Positions 8,664 through 17,745 of a stretch of 64,000 nt of DNA are shown here, piece after piece (the stretch's first letter is position 1; every line of letters starts with the position of its first letter). A program made the position numbers and the translations under genes. This DNA comes from Pedobacter psychroterrae (GTDB lineage Bacteria > Bacteroidota > Bacteroidia > Sphingobacteriales > Sphingobacteriaceae). The notes beneath the pieces are model-generated. The model ran no database searches. It was not told where the DNA came from and saw nothing but the letters and a program-made list of their open reading frames with translations. The stretch covers positions 62,001-126,000 of the forward strand of contig NZ_SJSL01000001.1 of the NCBI RefSeq assembly GCF_004331695.1, written 5' to 3'.

Positions 8664-9905
8664 ATGAATTCATCTAACCGTATCAAATTGTCATTAATGA
8701 TGTTCCTCGAGTTTTTTATCTGGGGAGCATGGTTTGTGACACTTGGTACTTTTTTGGGAAATAACCTTAAAGCTACGGGGGCAGAAACCGGCTCCGTATT
8801 TTCAACACAGTCATGGGGTGCAATTATTGCCCCTTTTATCATAGGCCTGATTGCTGACAGATATTTCAATGCTGAAAAAATTCTTGGCATACTACACCTT
8901 ATTGGCGCAATACTGATGTACCAAATGTACAATGCTACAGAGATCTCTGTCTTTTACCCTTACGTTTTGGCCTACATGATCCTGTTCATGCCAACCCTGG
9001 CATTGGTAAACTCAGTATCCTTTAACCAGATGAAAGATCCTGAAAAGGAATTTTCTACCATCAGGGTGTTTGGTACATTGGGTTGGATTGCCGCCGGACT
9101 AATGATTAGTTTCGTTTTCCATTGGGATACTGCTGAGGCAACTACTGCGGGAATGCTAAAAAATACATTTGCCATGGCAGGAATTGCTTCACTGATTCTT
9201 GGAATCTTTAGTTTTGCTTTACCTAAAACACCACCAAAAGTAGCTGCAGGTGAGAAAGTTAAGGTCTCTGACATTCTTGGTCTGGATGCTTTAAAGTTAT
9301 TGAAAGACAAGAACTTTGCTATTTTCTTTGTTTCTTCGATCCTGATCTGTATCCCACTGGCTTTTTATTATCAAAATGCCCATTCATTTTTATCAAATGT
9401 AGGACTGGACAACCCAACGGGAAAAATGACAATCGGTCAGATTTCAGAAGTGCTGTTCCTGCTTTTGCTGCCCGTTTTCTTTAGCCGTTTTGGATTTAAG
9501 AAAACCATACTGGTAGGGATGCTGGCCTGGGGAATCCGCTATGCGCTGTTCGCTTATGGAAATGCAAGTGATTTAAGCTTTATGCTGATCATCGGAATCG
9601 CGCTGCACGGCATTTGTTATGACTTTTTCTTCGTATCTGGTCAGATTTATACCAATGCTGCTGCAGGTGAAAAATATAAGAGTTCCGCGCAGGGATTAAT
9701 TACCCTTGCCACCTATGGTGTAGGTATGCTTATTGGTTTTGAAGTAGCAGGTATGATTACCGACAGTTATAAACTTGCAGATGGATCGTTTGACTGGAAG
9801 ATGATCTGGATCATTCCATCAGGTATAGCATTTGTTGTATTTTTATTGTTCGCGCTGTTCTTTACCGATAAAAAGAAGATCGCTGTTGAGGGCTCAAGTC
9901 ATTAA
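8664..9905 (+). CDS. MFS nucleoside:H+ symporter family permease (NupG/XapB-like)
   Basis: A 413-residue integral membrane protein with about 12 hydrophobic segments, beginning KLSLMMFLEFFIWGAWFVTLG, the typical start of the nucleoside H+ symporter family (PF03825). In Bacteroidota, homologues are repeatedly found next to DUF1080 and sugar isomerase genes, so the natural cargo may be a keto-sugar or monosaccharide rather than a nucleoside. It is probably the importer for the product of the periplasmic steps of this operon. The transport substrate is inferred from context only. Confidence 0.85.
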   Translation: MNSSNRIKLSLMMFLEFFIWGAWFVTLGTFLGNNLKATGAETGSVFSTQSWGAIIAPFIIGLIADRYFNAEKILGILHLIGAILMYQMYNATEISVFYPYVLAYMILFMPTLALVNSVSFNQMKDPEKEFSTIRVFGTLGWIAAGLMISFVFHWDTAEATTAGMLKNTFAMAGIASLILGIFSFALPKTPPKVAAGEKVKVSDILGLDALKLLKDKNFAIFFVSSILICIPLAFYYQNAHSFLSNVGLDNPTGKMTIGQISEVLFLLLLPVFFSRFGFKKTILVGMLAWGIRYALFAYGNASDLSFMLIIGIALHGICYDFFFVSGQIYTNAAAGEKYKSSAQGLITLATYGVGMLIGFEVAGMITDSYKLADGSFDWKMIWIIPSGIAFVVFLLFALFFTDKKKIAVEGSSH

Positions 9906-9929
9906 ATTCATCTTGTTTAAAAATAACCA

Positions 9930-10808
9930 ATGAAAGAACTAAGTAGAAGAAACGCATTAAAAAATATTGTTGCCGGCACCGCCGCAATCGGTGTCTCGGC
10001 AACAATGCCAGCTTTTGCGCTGGAAGAATATAAATCGACCATGTTAAAAGGAAATGTAAATCACTCTGTATGCAGGTGGTGTTTTGGTAGTGTAGATTTA
10101 GATACACTATGTATTGAGGCAAAAAAAATAGGTATCACTGCAATTGACCTGGTAGGCCCCGGCGATTGGGCTACGCTAAAAAAGCATGGCCTTGATTCCT
10201 CTCTGTGTAATGGTGCAGAAATAAGCATTGACAATGGATGGAACGAGCCTAAATACCATGCTGAATTAATAAAGAGGTATTCGGAGATGATCCCTAAAGT
10301 TGCCGAAGCAGGCTACAAACAACTGATCTGTTTTAGTGGTACGCGCAGGGGAAAAGACAACGAAACAGGATGGAACAACTGTGTTGAAGGATTGAAACAA
10401 ATACTGCCCATTGCTGAAAAGCATAAAGTAGTGCTGGTAATGGAATTGCTGAACAGCAAGGTGAACCATAAAGACTACCAGTGCGACAACACACCCTGGG
10501 GAGTGGAACTCTGTAAAAGACTTGGCTCAGAAAACTTTAAACTGCTGTATGATATTTACCACATGCAGATCGATGAAGGTAATGTGATCAGCACGATCAG
10601 AAGCAGCCACCAATACATCTCTCACTATCACACTGCAGGTGTACCAGGGAGGAATGAGCTGGATGAGAACCAGGAATTGTATTATCCTGCCATTATTAAG
10701 GCTATTGTGGCCACCGGATTTAAGGGATACCTGGCGCAGGAATTTATTCCAAAGAATGCGGATAAATTTAAGTCCCTGAATGATGCGGTAAAAATTTGTG
10801 ATGTATAA
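9930..10808 (+). CDS. Hydroxypyruvate isomerase-like TIM-barrel protein with Tat signal
   Basis: A 292-residue protein with a Tat leader (LSRRNALKNIVAGTAAIG) followed by an AP endonuclease 2/hydroxypyruvate isomerase barrel: VVLVMELLNSKVN, KLLYDIYHMQIDEGN, ISHYHTAGVPGRNE and YLAQEFIP carry the usual metal-binding Glu, Asp, His and Glu. Exported isomerases of this type accompany DUF1080 operons in Bacteroidota. The upstream spacing is 24 bp and the next gene follows after 9 bp. The substrate is unknown; a periplasmic keto-sugar is the likely candidate. Confidence 0.83.
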   Translation: MKELSRRNALKNIVAGTAAIGVSATMPAFALEEYKSTMLKGNVNHSVCRWCFGSVDLDTLCIEAKKIGITAIDLVGPGDWATLKKHGLDSSLCNGAEISIDNGWNEPKYHAELIKRYSEMIPKVAEAGYKQLICFSGTRRGKDNETGWNNCVEGLKQILPIAEKHKVVLVMELLNSKVNHKDYQCDNTPWGVELCKRLGSENFKLLYDIYHMQIDEGNVISTIRSSHQYISHYHTAGVPGRNELDENQELYYPAIIKAIVATGFKGYLAQEFIPKNADKFKSLNDAVKICDV

Positions 10809-10817
10809 TTATTAAAC

Positions 10818-11690
10818 ATGAACTCAAGAAGAACTTTTATCAAACAAGCCGGCCTGGCTGCTGCGGGTGCTGCGCTTTTGCCTTACTATGCCTGCTCTCC
10901 TGCCAGTGCAAAATCGGTAGGTATACAACTTTACTCACTTAGGGAATTATTGCCTAAAGATGTAAAAGGAGTGATTCAAAAAGTAGCACAGACAGGTTAT
11001 AAGGAAGTAGAAACGTATGGCTATACAGCCGAGACGGGTTTCTGGGGCCTGGATGCCAAAGCATTTAAAGCGCTGCTGGACGATAATGGACTAAAAGCAC
11101 CAAGCGGGCATTTTGGACTGGATGAGTATATCAAAACAGGAGACCAGGAAATCCTGAAACCCCTGATAGCAGGAGCTGCAGCCCTTAACATGGAATATTT
11201 CACCTGTCCTTACCTGTCTGAAGAACTCAGAACAAGTTTGGAAGACTATAAAAAAGTGGCAGCAAGACTGAATGAAGCAGCTAAACTCTGCAAAGAGTCC
11301 GGTCTGCAAATGGCTTATCACAACCATGATTTTGAGTTTGTAAAATACGGGGATACTACAGGCTATGATATATTGCTGGCAGAAACAGATAAGAACCTGG
11401 TGCATTTTGAGCTTGACCTGTATTGGGTAGTAAGGTCTGGAAATGATCCGATAGCAATGTTTGAGAAAACCCCTGGCCGCTTTGTGATGTGGCATGTAAA
11501 AGACATGGACAAAACGGACAATACCATCAATACAGAGGTGGGTAATGGTAAGATTGATTTTAAGAGCATACATAAACATGCCGCTCAGGCAGGTCTAAAA
11601 CACCTGATAGTAGAGCAGGAGAATTTTTCGATAGATCCATTTGAAAGCATTAAGAAAAGCTTTGATTATGTAAATCGCGAACTGGTTTAA
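10818..11690 (+). CDS. Sugar phosphate isomerase/epimerase family protein with Tat signal
   Basis: A 290-residue exported TIM barrel, the last gene of the operon. A Tat-type leader (SRRTFIKQAGLAAAGAA) is followed by a Cys in YYACSPA that may be lipidated. The barrel shows MAYHNHDFEF, FELDLYWVVRSG, MWHVKDMD and LIVEQENF, matching the metal-site segments of the sugar phosphate isomerase/epimerase family. A second exported isomerase beside the 9930-10808 gene suggests two successive or alternative conversions. A strong terminator follows within 60 bp. Confidence 0.85.
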   Translation: MNSRRTFIKQAGLAAAGAALLPYYACSPASAKSVGIQLYSLRELLPKDVKGVIQKVAQTGYKEVETYGYTAETGFWGLDAKAFKALLDDNGLKAPSGHFGLDEYIKTGDQEILKPLIAGAAALNMEYFTCPYLSEELRTSLEDYKKVAARLNEAAKLCKESGLQMAYHNHDFEFVKYGDTTGYDILLAETDKNLVHFELDLYWVVRSGNDPIAMFEKTPGRFVMWHVKDMDKTDNTINTEVGNGKIDFKSIHKHAAQAGLKHLIVEQENFSIDPFESIKKSFDYVNRELV

Positions 11691-11713
11691 GAGATAAGAT
11701 CTTAGATAAAAAA

Positions 11714-11747
11714 GGGAGGTGATTTATTGTAAGTCACCTCCCTTTTT
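11714..11747 (+). terminator. Rho-independent terminator of the sugar-oxidation operon
   Basis: A perfect 9-bp stem GGGAGGTGA/TCACCTCCC (11714-11722 with 11734-11742) with an 11-nt loop, followed by five T and preceded by an A-run. It lies 23 bp after the last gene of the operon. Confidence 0.92.
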
Positions 11748-11871
11748 GTTTATAATAAGGCATTTAAAGGCTGAAATGTGAGAAAAAATGCCGATATTTG
11801 TATACTTATTATTTTAAAACACCATTTATTAATTAATTAAAAACAAGTAAAATAACAATTAAAGAAAGCAC

Positions 11872-12864
11872 ATGAAAATTGCAGTAGTTGGCGCCACCGG
11901 TCTGGTAGGCACCGTAATGTTAAAAGTATTAGAAGAGCGTAACTTCCCGTTGACTGAATTGATCCCTGTAGCCTCTGAAAAGAGTGTTGGTAAGGAAATT
12001 ACATTCAAGGGTAAGAAATTTGCTGTTGTAAATATGGATACTGCAATTGGCATGAGACCTGACATTGCTTTGTTCTCTGCTGGTGGCGGTACATCGCTTG
12101 AAAACGCACCCCGCTTTGCTGAAGCAGGTACAACAGTGATTGACAATTCATCTGCATGGCGCATGGACCCTTCAAAAAAACTGATTGTTCCGGAAGTAAA
12201 TGCCCATGAACTGTCTATAGATGACAAGATCATTGCCAATCCTAATTGTTCAACCATACAAATGGTAGTGGCCCTGAAACCGCTTCATGATAAATACAGG
12301 ATCAAACGGGTAGTAGTATCTACTTATCAGTCTGTAACCGGAACCGGTGTTAAAGCGGTGGAGCAGATGATGAATGAGCGTAAAGGCGTCATGGATGGCC
12401 CTATGGCTTATGCCTATCCGATTGACTTGAATGTAATTCCTCAGATTGACGTTTTCACTGAAAACGGATATACAAAAGAGGAAATGAAAATGATCCTGGA
12501 AACCCGTAAAATTATGGGCGATGACAGTATCCGTGTAACTGCGACGACTGTTCGCATCCCTGTAATGGGAGGCCACTCAGAGTCAGTGAATATAGAGTTT
12601 GAAAATGATTTTGATGTAGCCGAAGTAAAAGCATTATTGGAAAGAACTGAAGGTATTATCGTGGTTGATGACCCGGCAAACCTTAAATATCCTATGCCAA
12701 TGGATGCCCATGAAAAGGATGAGGTATTTGTAGGCCGTATAAGACGTGATGAATCGCTGCCAAATACACTGAACATGTGGATTGTAGCAGATAACCTGCG
12801 TAAAGGCGCTGCTACCAATGCGGTTCAGATTGCTGAATACCTGGTAAGAAAAGAACTGATATAA
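11872..12864 (+). CDS. asd: Aspartate-semialdehyde dehydrogenase
   Basis: A 330-residue cytosolic enzyme that reduces aspartyl phosphate to aspartate semialdehyde for lysine, diaminopimelate, threonine and methionine synthesis. The NADP motif GATGLVG is at residues 7-13, the nucleophile is Cys126 in NPNCST, and the general-base His lies in MGGHSESVNIEF. Length and motifs are full. It has its own upstream region after the operon terminator and appears monocistronic; a repetitive hairpin follows it. Confidence 0.96.
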   Translation: MKIAVVGATGLVGTVMLKVLEERNFPLTELIPVASEKSVGKEITFKGKKFAVVNMDTAIGMRPDIALFSAGGGTSLENAPRFAEAGTTVIDNSSAWRMDPSKKLIVPEVNAHELSIDDKIIANPNCSTIQMVVALKPLHDKYRIKRVVVSTYQSVTGTGVKAVEQMMNERKGVMDGPMAYAYPIDLNVIPQIDVFTENGYTKEEMKMILETRKIMGDDSIRVTATTVRIPVMGGHSESVNIEFENDFDVAEVKALLERTEGIIVVDDPANLKYPMPMDAHEKDEVFVGRIRRDESLPNTLNMWIVADNLRKGAATNAVQIAEYLVRKELI

Positions 12865-12891
12865 TTTTTAGTATACAATACATTGAAATGG

Positions 12892-12982
12892 CGGTCGTCA
12901 TCCTGACGCAGGTCAGGAACCCGGAATAGAAAGGAAAATCTTGCTAATCCGGGCTCCTGAAATAAATTCAGGATAACGACCG
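12892..12982. repeat. Long imperfect palindrome (REP/MITE-like intergenic hairpin)
   Basis: The left arm begins CGGTCGTCATCCTGA at 12892-12906 and the right arm ends TCAGGATAACGACCG at 12968-12982. A second paired block, CAGGAACCCGGA at 12914-12925 with TCCGGGCTCCTG at 12948-12959, extends the stem towards a loop of about 22 nt. No T-run follows, so it is unlike a simple terminator. Hairpins with the core 'CGTCATCCTGA...TCAGGA' are familiar as dispersed repeats in Bacteroidota genomes (from memory). Confidence 0.75.
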
Positions 12983-13000
12983 TTTTAATATAAGGCGATT

Positions 13001-14413
13001 ATGATGCTGAGAAAACCAACCTTGCTGCTATTTTTCTTTTTGAACGCCATGTTAGCTATGGCTCAGCCGCCTATCCAAAAGCTGGAACGTGCTTTTAAGG
13101 AACTGGCTGAAGATCAGCAGACAAAATATGCCATTCTTTCTCTTTGCGTGCTGGATGCACAGAGCGGCAAAATGCTTTTTGGCAGGAATGAGGAGATCGG
13201 GCTTGCTACGGCATCTACCTTAAAGACCATTACCTCTGCTACGGCATTTAGTATATTGGGGAAGGATTTTCAATACCAGACTACGCTGGGCTACAGCGGA
13301 ACAATTAGTGCAAATGGGGTATTAAAAGGTGACCTCATCATCGTTGGCGGTGGCGACCCTACACTGGGCTCCTGGAGATATCCAAACACCAGGGAAGGTG
13401 TAATATTAAATCAGTTGGTACAGGCCATTAAAAATGCAGGCATTAAAAAAATTGAAGGCAGGATAATTGGTGATGACAGTGTATGGGATACACAAAATAC
13501 ACCTGATGGCTGGATCTGGCAGGATATTGGCAATTATTTCGGTGCGGGTGCTTCAGGATTAAGCTGGAGAGAAAATCAATTTGACATTCACCTTCGCGCA
13601 AACGCTTCAGACAATTCGGTCACTGTTTTAAAAGCTGTACCGGAGATGCCCTACTTAAAAATAGTAAACGAATTAAAAGCTGGTGCCCAGGGTACGGGAG
13701 ATAATGTTTATGCCTATTTACCTCCACTTGGCAACACAGCCTATTTAAGGGGCACATGGGGACTGGGAATTGCTAAATCAGGGGTTTCAGCTGCAGTGCC
13801 AGACCCCGCATTTGATGCGGCATTTCGATTGCAGGACACCCTGAAACGCAGTGGGATCATCACAAGCGCCGCTCCTGCAACAGGCAGACAGTTAATTGCT
13901 GATCAAGAACCGATACCGTCAATAACTCAAAAACTTGTTACCATCAGTTCCCCATCACTAACTGATATAGTATATTGGTTTAATAAAAAAAGTGTGAACC
14001 TGTACGGAGAAAACCTATTGAAAACCCTGGCCTGGAAAACCGGTAAGAAAGTTAATACAGCAAATGGTGCATCGGTAATCATCAACCACTGGGCGGGCAA
14101 AGGAGTAAATAAAAACGCACTGAATATTTTAGATGGAAGCGGATTATCTCCGGGCACAAGGGTAACTACATCGGCAATGGCCAATATTTTGTTTCAGGTA
14201 CAAAAAGAAAACTGGTTTCCTGAATATTATGCTTCTTTTCCCGACAACAATGGCATGCAGCTAAAAAGCGGGTCGATAAAAGATGTATCGGCATTTGCAG
14301 GGTACTACACGAACAGCAGTGGTAACAAATACATTATCGTTATCAATGTCAACAACTACTCCGGGTCGGGAATCAATAAAAAGTTATTCAGAGTGCTCGA
14401 TGCACTAAAGTAA
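13001..14413 (+). CDS. dacB: D-alanyl-D-alanine carboxypeptidase/endopeptidase (PBP4 family)
   Basis: A 470-residue class C penicillin-binding protein (peptidase S13). A signal peptide ending near MAQ is followed by the active-site tetrad Ser72-T-L-Lys75, the SxN motif as SVN in KKSVNLYGE, and the KTG-box variant KSG in LKSGSIKD. It acts in the periplasm, trimming or cutting peptidoglycan peptide stems. Two consecutive ATGs open the gene; the first is used here. It is followed after 10 bp by a hexosaminidase, so the two may be co-transcribed for wall turnover. Confidence 0.92.
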   Translation: MMLRKPTLLLFFFLNAMLAMAQPPIQKLERAFKELAEDQQTKYAILSLCVLDAQSGKMLFGRNEEIGLATASTLKTITSATAFSILGKDFQYQTTLGYSGTISANGVLKGDLIIVGGGDPTLGSWRYPNTREGVILNQLVQAIKNAGIKKIEGRIIGDDSVWDTQNTPDGWIWQDIGNYFGAGASGLSWRENQFDIHLRANASDNSVTVLKAVPEMPYLKIVNELKAGAQGTGDNVYAYLPPLGNTAYLRGTWGLGIAKSGVSAAVPDPAFDAAFRLQDTLKRSGIITSAAPATGRQLIADQEPIPSITQKLVTISSPSLTDIVYWFNKKSVNLYGENLLKTLAWKTGKKVNTANGASVIINHWAGKGVNKNALNILDGSGLSPGTRVTTSAMANILFQVQKENWFPEYYASFPDNNGMQLKSGSIKDVSAFAGYYTNSSGNKYIIVINVNNYSGSGINKKLFRVLDALK

Positions 14414-14423
14414 AATCGTAATT

Positions 14424-16382
14424 ATGAGACAATATTTTTCCCTGCTGTTATTAGTTGCATTAAGTTTTCAGGCTTATAGTCAGGCAGGAGTTGCCGAGTC
14501 TTCTATGCAAGAGGCTTTGATCAGTGTCAATCACGGTGAGGAGATTTCTATCATCCCTGCTCCCGTTTCAGTAATTAAAGGCGAAGGACATTTTGTGCTG
14601 CCAGAGAACGTAACTATTCAGTCGCCAGCAAGTGCGGAACTGAAACAGGCTGTGGCTTTTCTGCAGGAAAGGCTTTCCATTCCTACCGGGAGCTATGTCT
14701 CAAATGTGAACGCACCTACAGCAACAGCGACAATAAAGCTGATACTAAATGACAGGATAAACCCTGCATTGGGAAAAGAAGGGTATGAATTGTCAATTAC
14801 GCCTAATTTTATAACCATCAAAGCAAATAAGGCCGCTGGTATCTTTTATGGAATACAAAGCCTCATTCAGTTATTTCCTGCTGAGATTGAAAGTAAGGAA
14901 CCGATGGAAAACATAGAGTGGACTGCCCCCTGTGTGGAGATAACCGATTATCCGCGTGTAGGATGGCGTGGACTGATGTTTGATGTAGCCCGTCATTTCT
15001 TTACCAAAGCTGAAGTAAAACAATACATCGATGCAATGGTACGCTACAAATATAACCTCCTCCATCTGCACCTTACCGATGATGAAGGATGGAGAATTGA
15101 AATAAAAGGTTTGCCTAAACTTACTGAAGTTGGCGCCTGGAGGGTCAATAAGGTTGGCGAATTTGGTAACTTTATTCCCCCTGCTGCTGATGAGCCCCGT
15201 ACATACGGCGGATTTTATACGCAGGAAGACATTAAAGAATTGGTACAGTATGCGAAGGAAAGATTTGTGGATATCCTTCCCGAAGTAGATGTTCCAGGCC
15301 ATAGCCTTGCCGTGATTGCGGCTTATCCGGAGCTGTCCTGCACACCGGGAGCTGAAAACTACAGGGTTCGCTCGGGAGAAAGGATCATGGACTGGTCAAG
15401 GGGCGCTCCTCCGATTGCACTGGTAGACAACACGCTTTGTCCTGCCAATGAAAAGGTATACAGCTTCCTAGATACTGTGATCACACAAATTGCAGCTTTA
15501 TTTCCCTTTGAATACATACACATGGGAGGAGATGAAGCTCCGTTTAATTTCTGGGAGAAAAATGACAGCATCAAAACACTGATGCAGCGGGAAGGATTAA
15601 GAAATATGCACGAAGTACAGGGATATTTTGAAAAGCGTGTGCAAAAGATTGTGGAATCAAAAGGCAGGAAATTCATGGCATGGGATGAAGTACTAAACGG
15701 AAACCTGACATCCGACGCTGCCATCATGAGTTGGAGGGGCATGCAGTATGGAATCCAGGCGGCGAAAAAGAAACATGAGGTAGTCATGAGCCCTACCACC
15801 TATGCCTATCTCGATTATATGCAGGCAGACCCGATTACAGAGCCAAGGGTTTATGCTTCACTGAGGCTCAGCAAATCGTATGAATTTGACCCAATACCTG
15901 CTGGGGTGGATCCAAAATACATTAAAGGCGGACAGGCAAACTTGTGGACGGAGCAGGTCTATAATATCAGACAGGCGGAGTACATGACCTGGCCACGGGG
16001 CTTTGCGATAGCCGAGTCTGTATGGTCAGCACCTGAAAAGAAGAACTGGAACAATTTCTTCAACAGGGTGGAAAAGCATTTTAAAAGACTGGACATCGCA
16101 GAAACCAAGTATGCACCAAGTGTCTATGACCCTATATTTACGGTAAGCAGATCGGCCGATAAGCAGTTGATGATTGAACTGAGTACCGAGGTACAGGGCT
16201 TGGATATCTATTATAGCTTTGATAATTCATTTCCGGACAGGTTTTATCCAAAATACACTGAAAAGCTCGTGCCACCCAAGGATGCCACCGTACTTAAAGT
16301 GATTACTTACAGAGGCAAAGAAGCCGTAGGCAGGATGATGGTAATGCCCATTGAAGAGCTTACTAAAAGAGCAAAAAGATAA
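14424..16382 (+). CDS. Beta-N-acetylhexosaminidase, glycoside hydrolase family 20
   Basis: A 652-residue secreted glycosidase. A signal peptide (cleavage near AYSQ) is followed by a GH20b N-terminal domain, then the catalytic barrel with Asp370-Glu371 in HMGGDEAPF, the residues for substrate-assisted catalysis on N-acetylhexosamines. A C-terminal segment with DIYYSFDNSFPDRF resembles the chitobiase/hexosaminidase C-terminal domain. Likely substrates are chitin fragments, host glycans or peptidoglycan-derived GlcNAc. It overlaps functionally with the PBP4 gene 10 bp upstream; truA follows after 12 bp. Confidence 0.93.
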   Translation: MRQYFSLLLLVALSFQAYSQAGVAESSMQEALISVNHGEEISIIPAPVSVIKGEGHFVLPENVTIQSPASAELKQAVAFLQERLSIPTGSYVSNVNAPTATATIKLILNDRINPALGKEGYELSITPNFITIKANKAAGIFYGIQSLIQLFPAEIESKEPMENIEWTAPCVEITDYPRVGWRGLMFDVARHFFTKAEVKQYIDAMVRYKYNLLHLHLTDDEGWRIEIKGLPKLTEVGAWRVNKVGEFGNFIPPAADEPRTYGGFYTQEDIKELVQYAKERFVDILPEVDVPGHSLAVIAAYPELSCTPGAENYRVRSGERIMDWSRGAPPIALVDNTLCPANEKVYSFLDTVITQIAALFPFEYIHMGGDEAPFNFWEKNDSIKTLMQREGLRNMHEVQGYFEKRVQKIVESKGRKFMAWDEVLNGNLTSDAAIMSWRGMQYGIQAAKKKHEVVMSPTTYAYLDYMQADPITEPRVYASLRLSKSYEFDPIPAGVDPKYIKGGQANLWTEQVYNIRQAEYMTWPRGFAIAESVWSAPEKKNWNNFFNRVEKHFKRLDIAETKYAPSVYDPIFTVSRSADKQLMIELSTEVQGLDIYYSFDNSFPDRFYPKYTEKLVPPKDATVLKVITYRGKEAVGRMMVMPIEELTKRAKR

Positions 16383-16394
16383 TTAGAAAAGGAA

Positions 16395-17204
16395 TTGAGG
16401 TATTTCGTACACATAGGATATAACGGGCTAAAATACAACGGCTGGCAAAGGCAGCCCGGTGTGATGAATGTACAGGGGGTAATCGAAGCTTCGCTAAGCC
16501 AGGCCCTCAAAACTCCGGTAGCTATAATAGGTTGCGGACGTACCGATGCGCATGTCCATGCAAGTCAATTCTTTTTTCACATGGATATCGCAAATGAATG
16601 GGATTTTGACCTGATGTTCAGGCTGAACAAAGTGCTGCCGCACAACATTTCTGTGTTTGATATTATTCCTATGGATGGGCTACAGCATGCACGTTTTGAT
16701 GCGGTACTGCGATCATATGACTATTTCATCCATACCTATAAAGACCCGTTCCTTCATGGACTGAGTTCTTTCTATTTACTAAAAGACCTTCAGTTTGACA
16801 AAATGAGACAGGCCGTATCGATCTTGCCGAACTACAAAGATTACAGGGCTTTTTGCACCAGTCCCGACAAATATGAACATACCATTTGCCATGTAATGTC
16901 GGCAAGTTTGTCGACAGACACTAGTGGCGATAGGCTCCGTTTCCAAATCTCCTCAAATCGTTTTCTGGGCAAGATGATCAGGATCATTATGGGACAGGTT
17001 CTTAAAATCGGAAGAGGTGTATTGAGTGTGGATGAATTTGAAAATTACCTCATCACCAACCGGACCCCTGAACTGATTACCCCGGCACATCCTCAGGGCC
17101 TATATCTTTCTAAAGTCACCTATCCCTATCTAAATTTGCCCGCCCGCACAGAATTTACTTCCATCTTGCAAAAACAGACTGACCTTAACTGGCGGGTATT
17201 ATAA
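16395..17204 (+). CDS. truA: tRNA pseudouridine(38-40) synthase
   Basis: A 269-residue enzyme that isomerises uridines 38-40 in the tRNA anticodon arm. The catalytic Asp51 lies in GCGRTDAHVHA, and the N-terminal RYFVHIGYNGLKYNGWQ is the standard TruA opening. The start is a TTG at 16395, preceded by AAGGAA; the homologous first residues begin exactly there and no ATG lies close by, which supports the rare start. It follows the GH20 gene by 12 bp and may be read through from it. Confidence 0.93.
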   Translation: MRYFVHIGYNGLKYNGWQRQPGVMNVQGVIEASLSQALKTPVAIIGCGRTDAHVHASQFFFHMDIANEWDFDLMFRLNKVLPHNISVFDIIPMDGLQHARFDAVLRSYDYFIHTYKDPFLHGLSSFYLLKDLQFDKMRQAVSILPNYKDYRAFCTSPDKYEHTICHVMSASLSTDTSGDRLRFQISSNRFLGKMIRIIMGQVLKIGRGVLSVDEFENYLITNRTPELITPAHPQGLYLSKVTYPYLNLPARTEFTSILQKQTDLNWRVL

Positions 17205-17277
17205 GGTTAAATATAGTGATTTTGCTATTTGATTAATCATTAATTATCATTAGCTTTAATATAACCAATTAATAAAC

Positions 17278-17283
17278 AGGAGG
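17278..17283 (+). promoter_or_regulatory. Unusually strong Shine-Dalgarno sequence
   Basis: AGGAGG lies 6 nt before the ATG of the DoxX-family gene at 17290. Canonical Shine-Dalgarno sequences are rare in Bacteroidota, and neighbouring genes here do not show one. Confidence 0.6.
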
Positions 17284-17289
17284 TTTATC

Positions 17290-17745
17290 ATGACTGTAAT
17301 TCAAAGAATTGAACGCTGGGGCGATGTGCACCACGCCAAGTGGCTCGATATTATCCGGATCGTATTGGGTATACTAATCTTCAGCAAAGGCATTGCCATT
17401 GTAAGTAATACAGCGGCATTGCAGGATTTGTTACTGCAGAATAATGTGTTCGGTTTTTCAGGAGTAATGGCAAGCATTGCGCTGCACATCGTGGGATTTG
17501 TTCACCTCGTAGGCGGCATCCTTATTACAATTGGCCTGGTTACGAGGTTCGCGGCCGTAATCCAGATTCCCATACTGTTGTGCGCGGTATTATTTGTAAA
17601 CCTGTCAAAAGGATTTTCAGCGTTGAACTCAGAGCTTTGGTTATCAATTATCGTTTTGATGTTACTGATTTTATTCTGGGTGGTAGGTTCCGGACCATAT
17701 TCTGTAGATCAGGCTATGAAAAAGAAACAAACTATCTATAAATAA
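17290..17745 (+). CDS. DoxX family membrane protein
   Basis: A 151-residue protein with four hydrophobic segments, the size and layout of small DoxX/SURF4-type proteins (for example GILIFSKGIAIV, HIVGFVHLVGGILITIGLVTRF). The family is tied to respiratory or redox membrane functions but no reaction can be assigned. It has a consensus AGGAGG ribosome site. Its 3' end overlaps the convergent shikimate kinase gene by 14 bp. Confidence 0.8.
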   Translation: MTVIQRIERWGDVHHAKWLDIIRIVLGILIFSKGIAIVSNTAALQDLLLQNNVFGFSGVMASIALHIVGFVHLVGGILITIGLVTRFAAVIQIPILLCAVLFVNLSKGFSALNSELWLSIIVLMLLILFWVVGSGPYSVDQAMKKKQTIYK

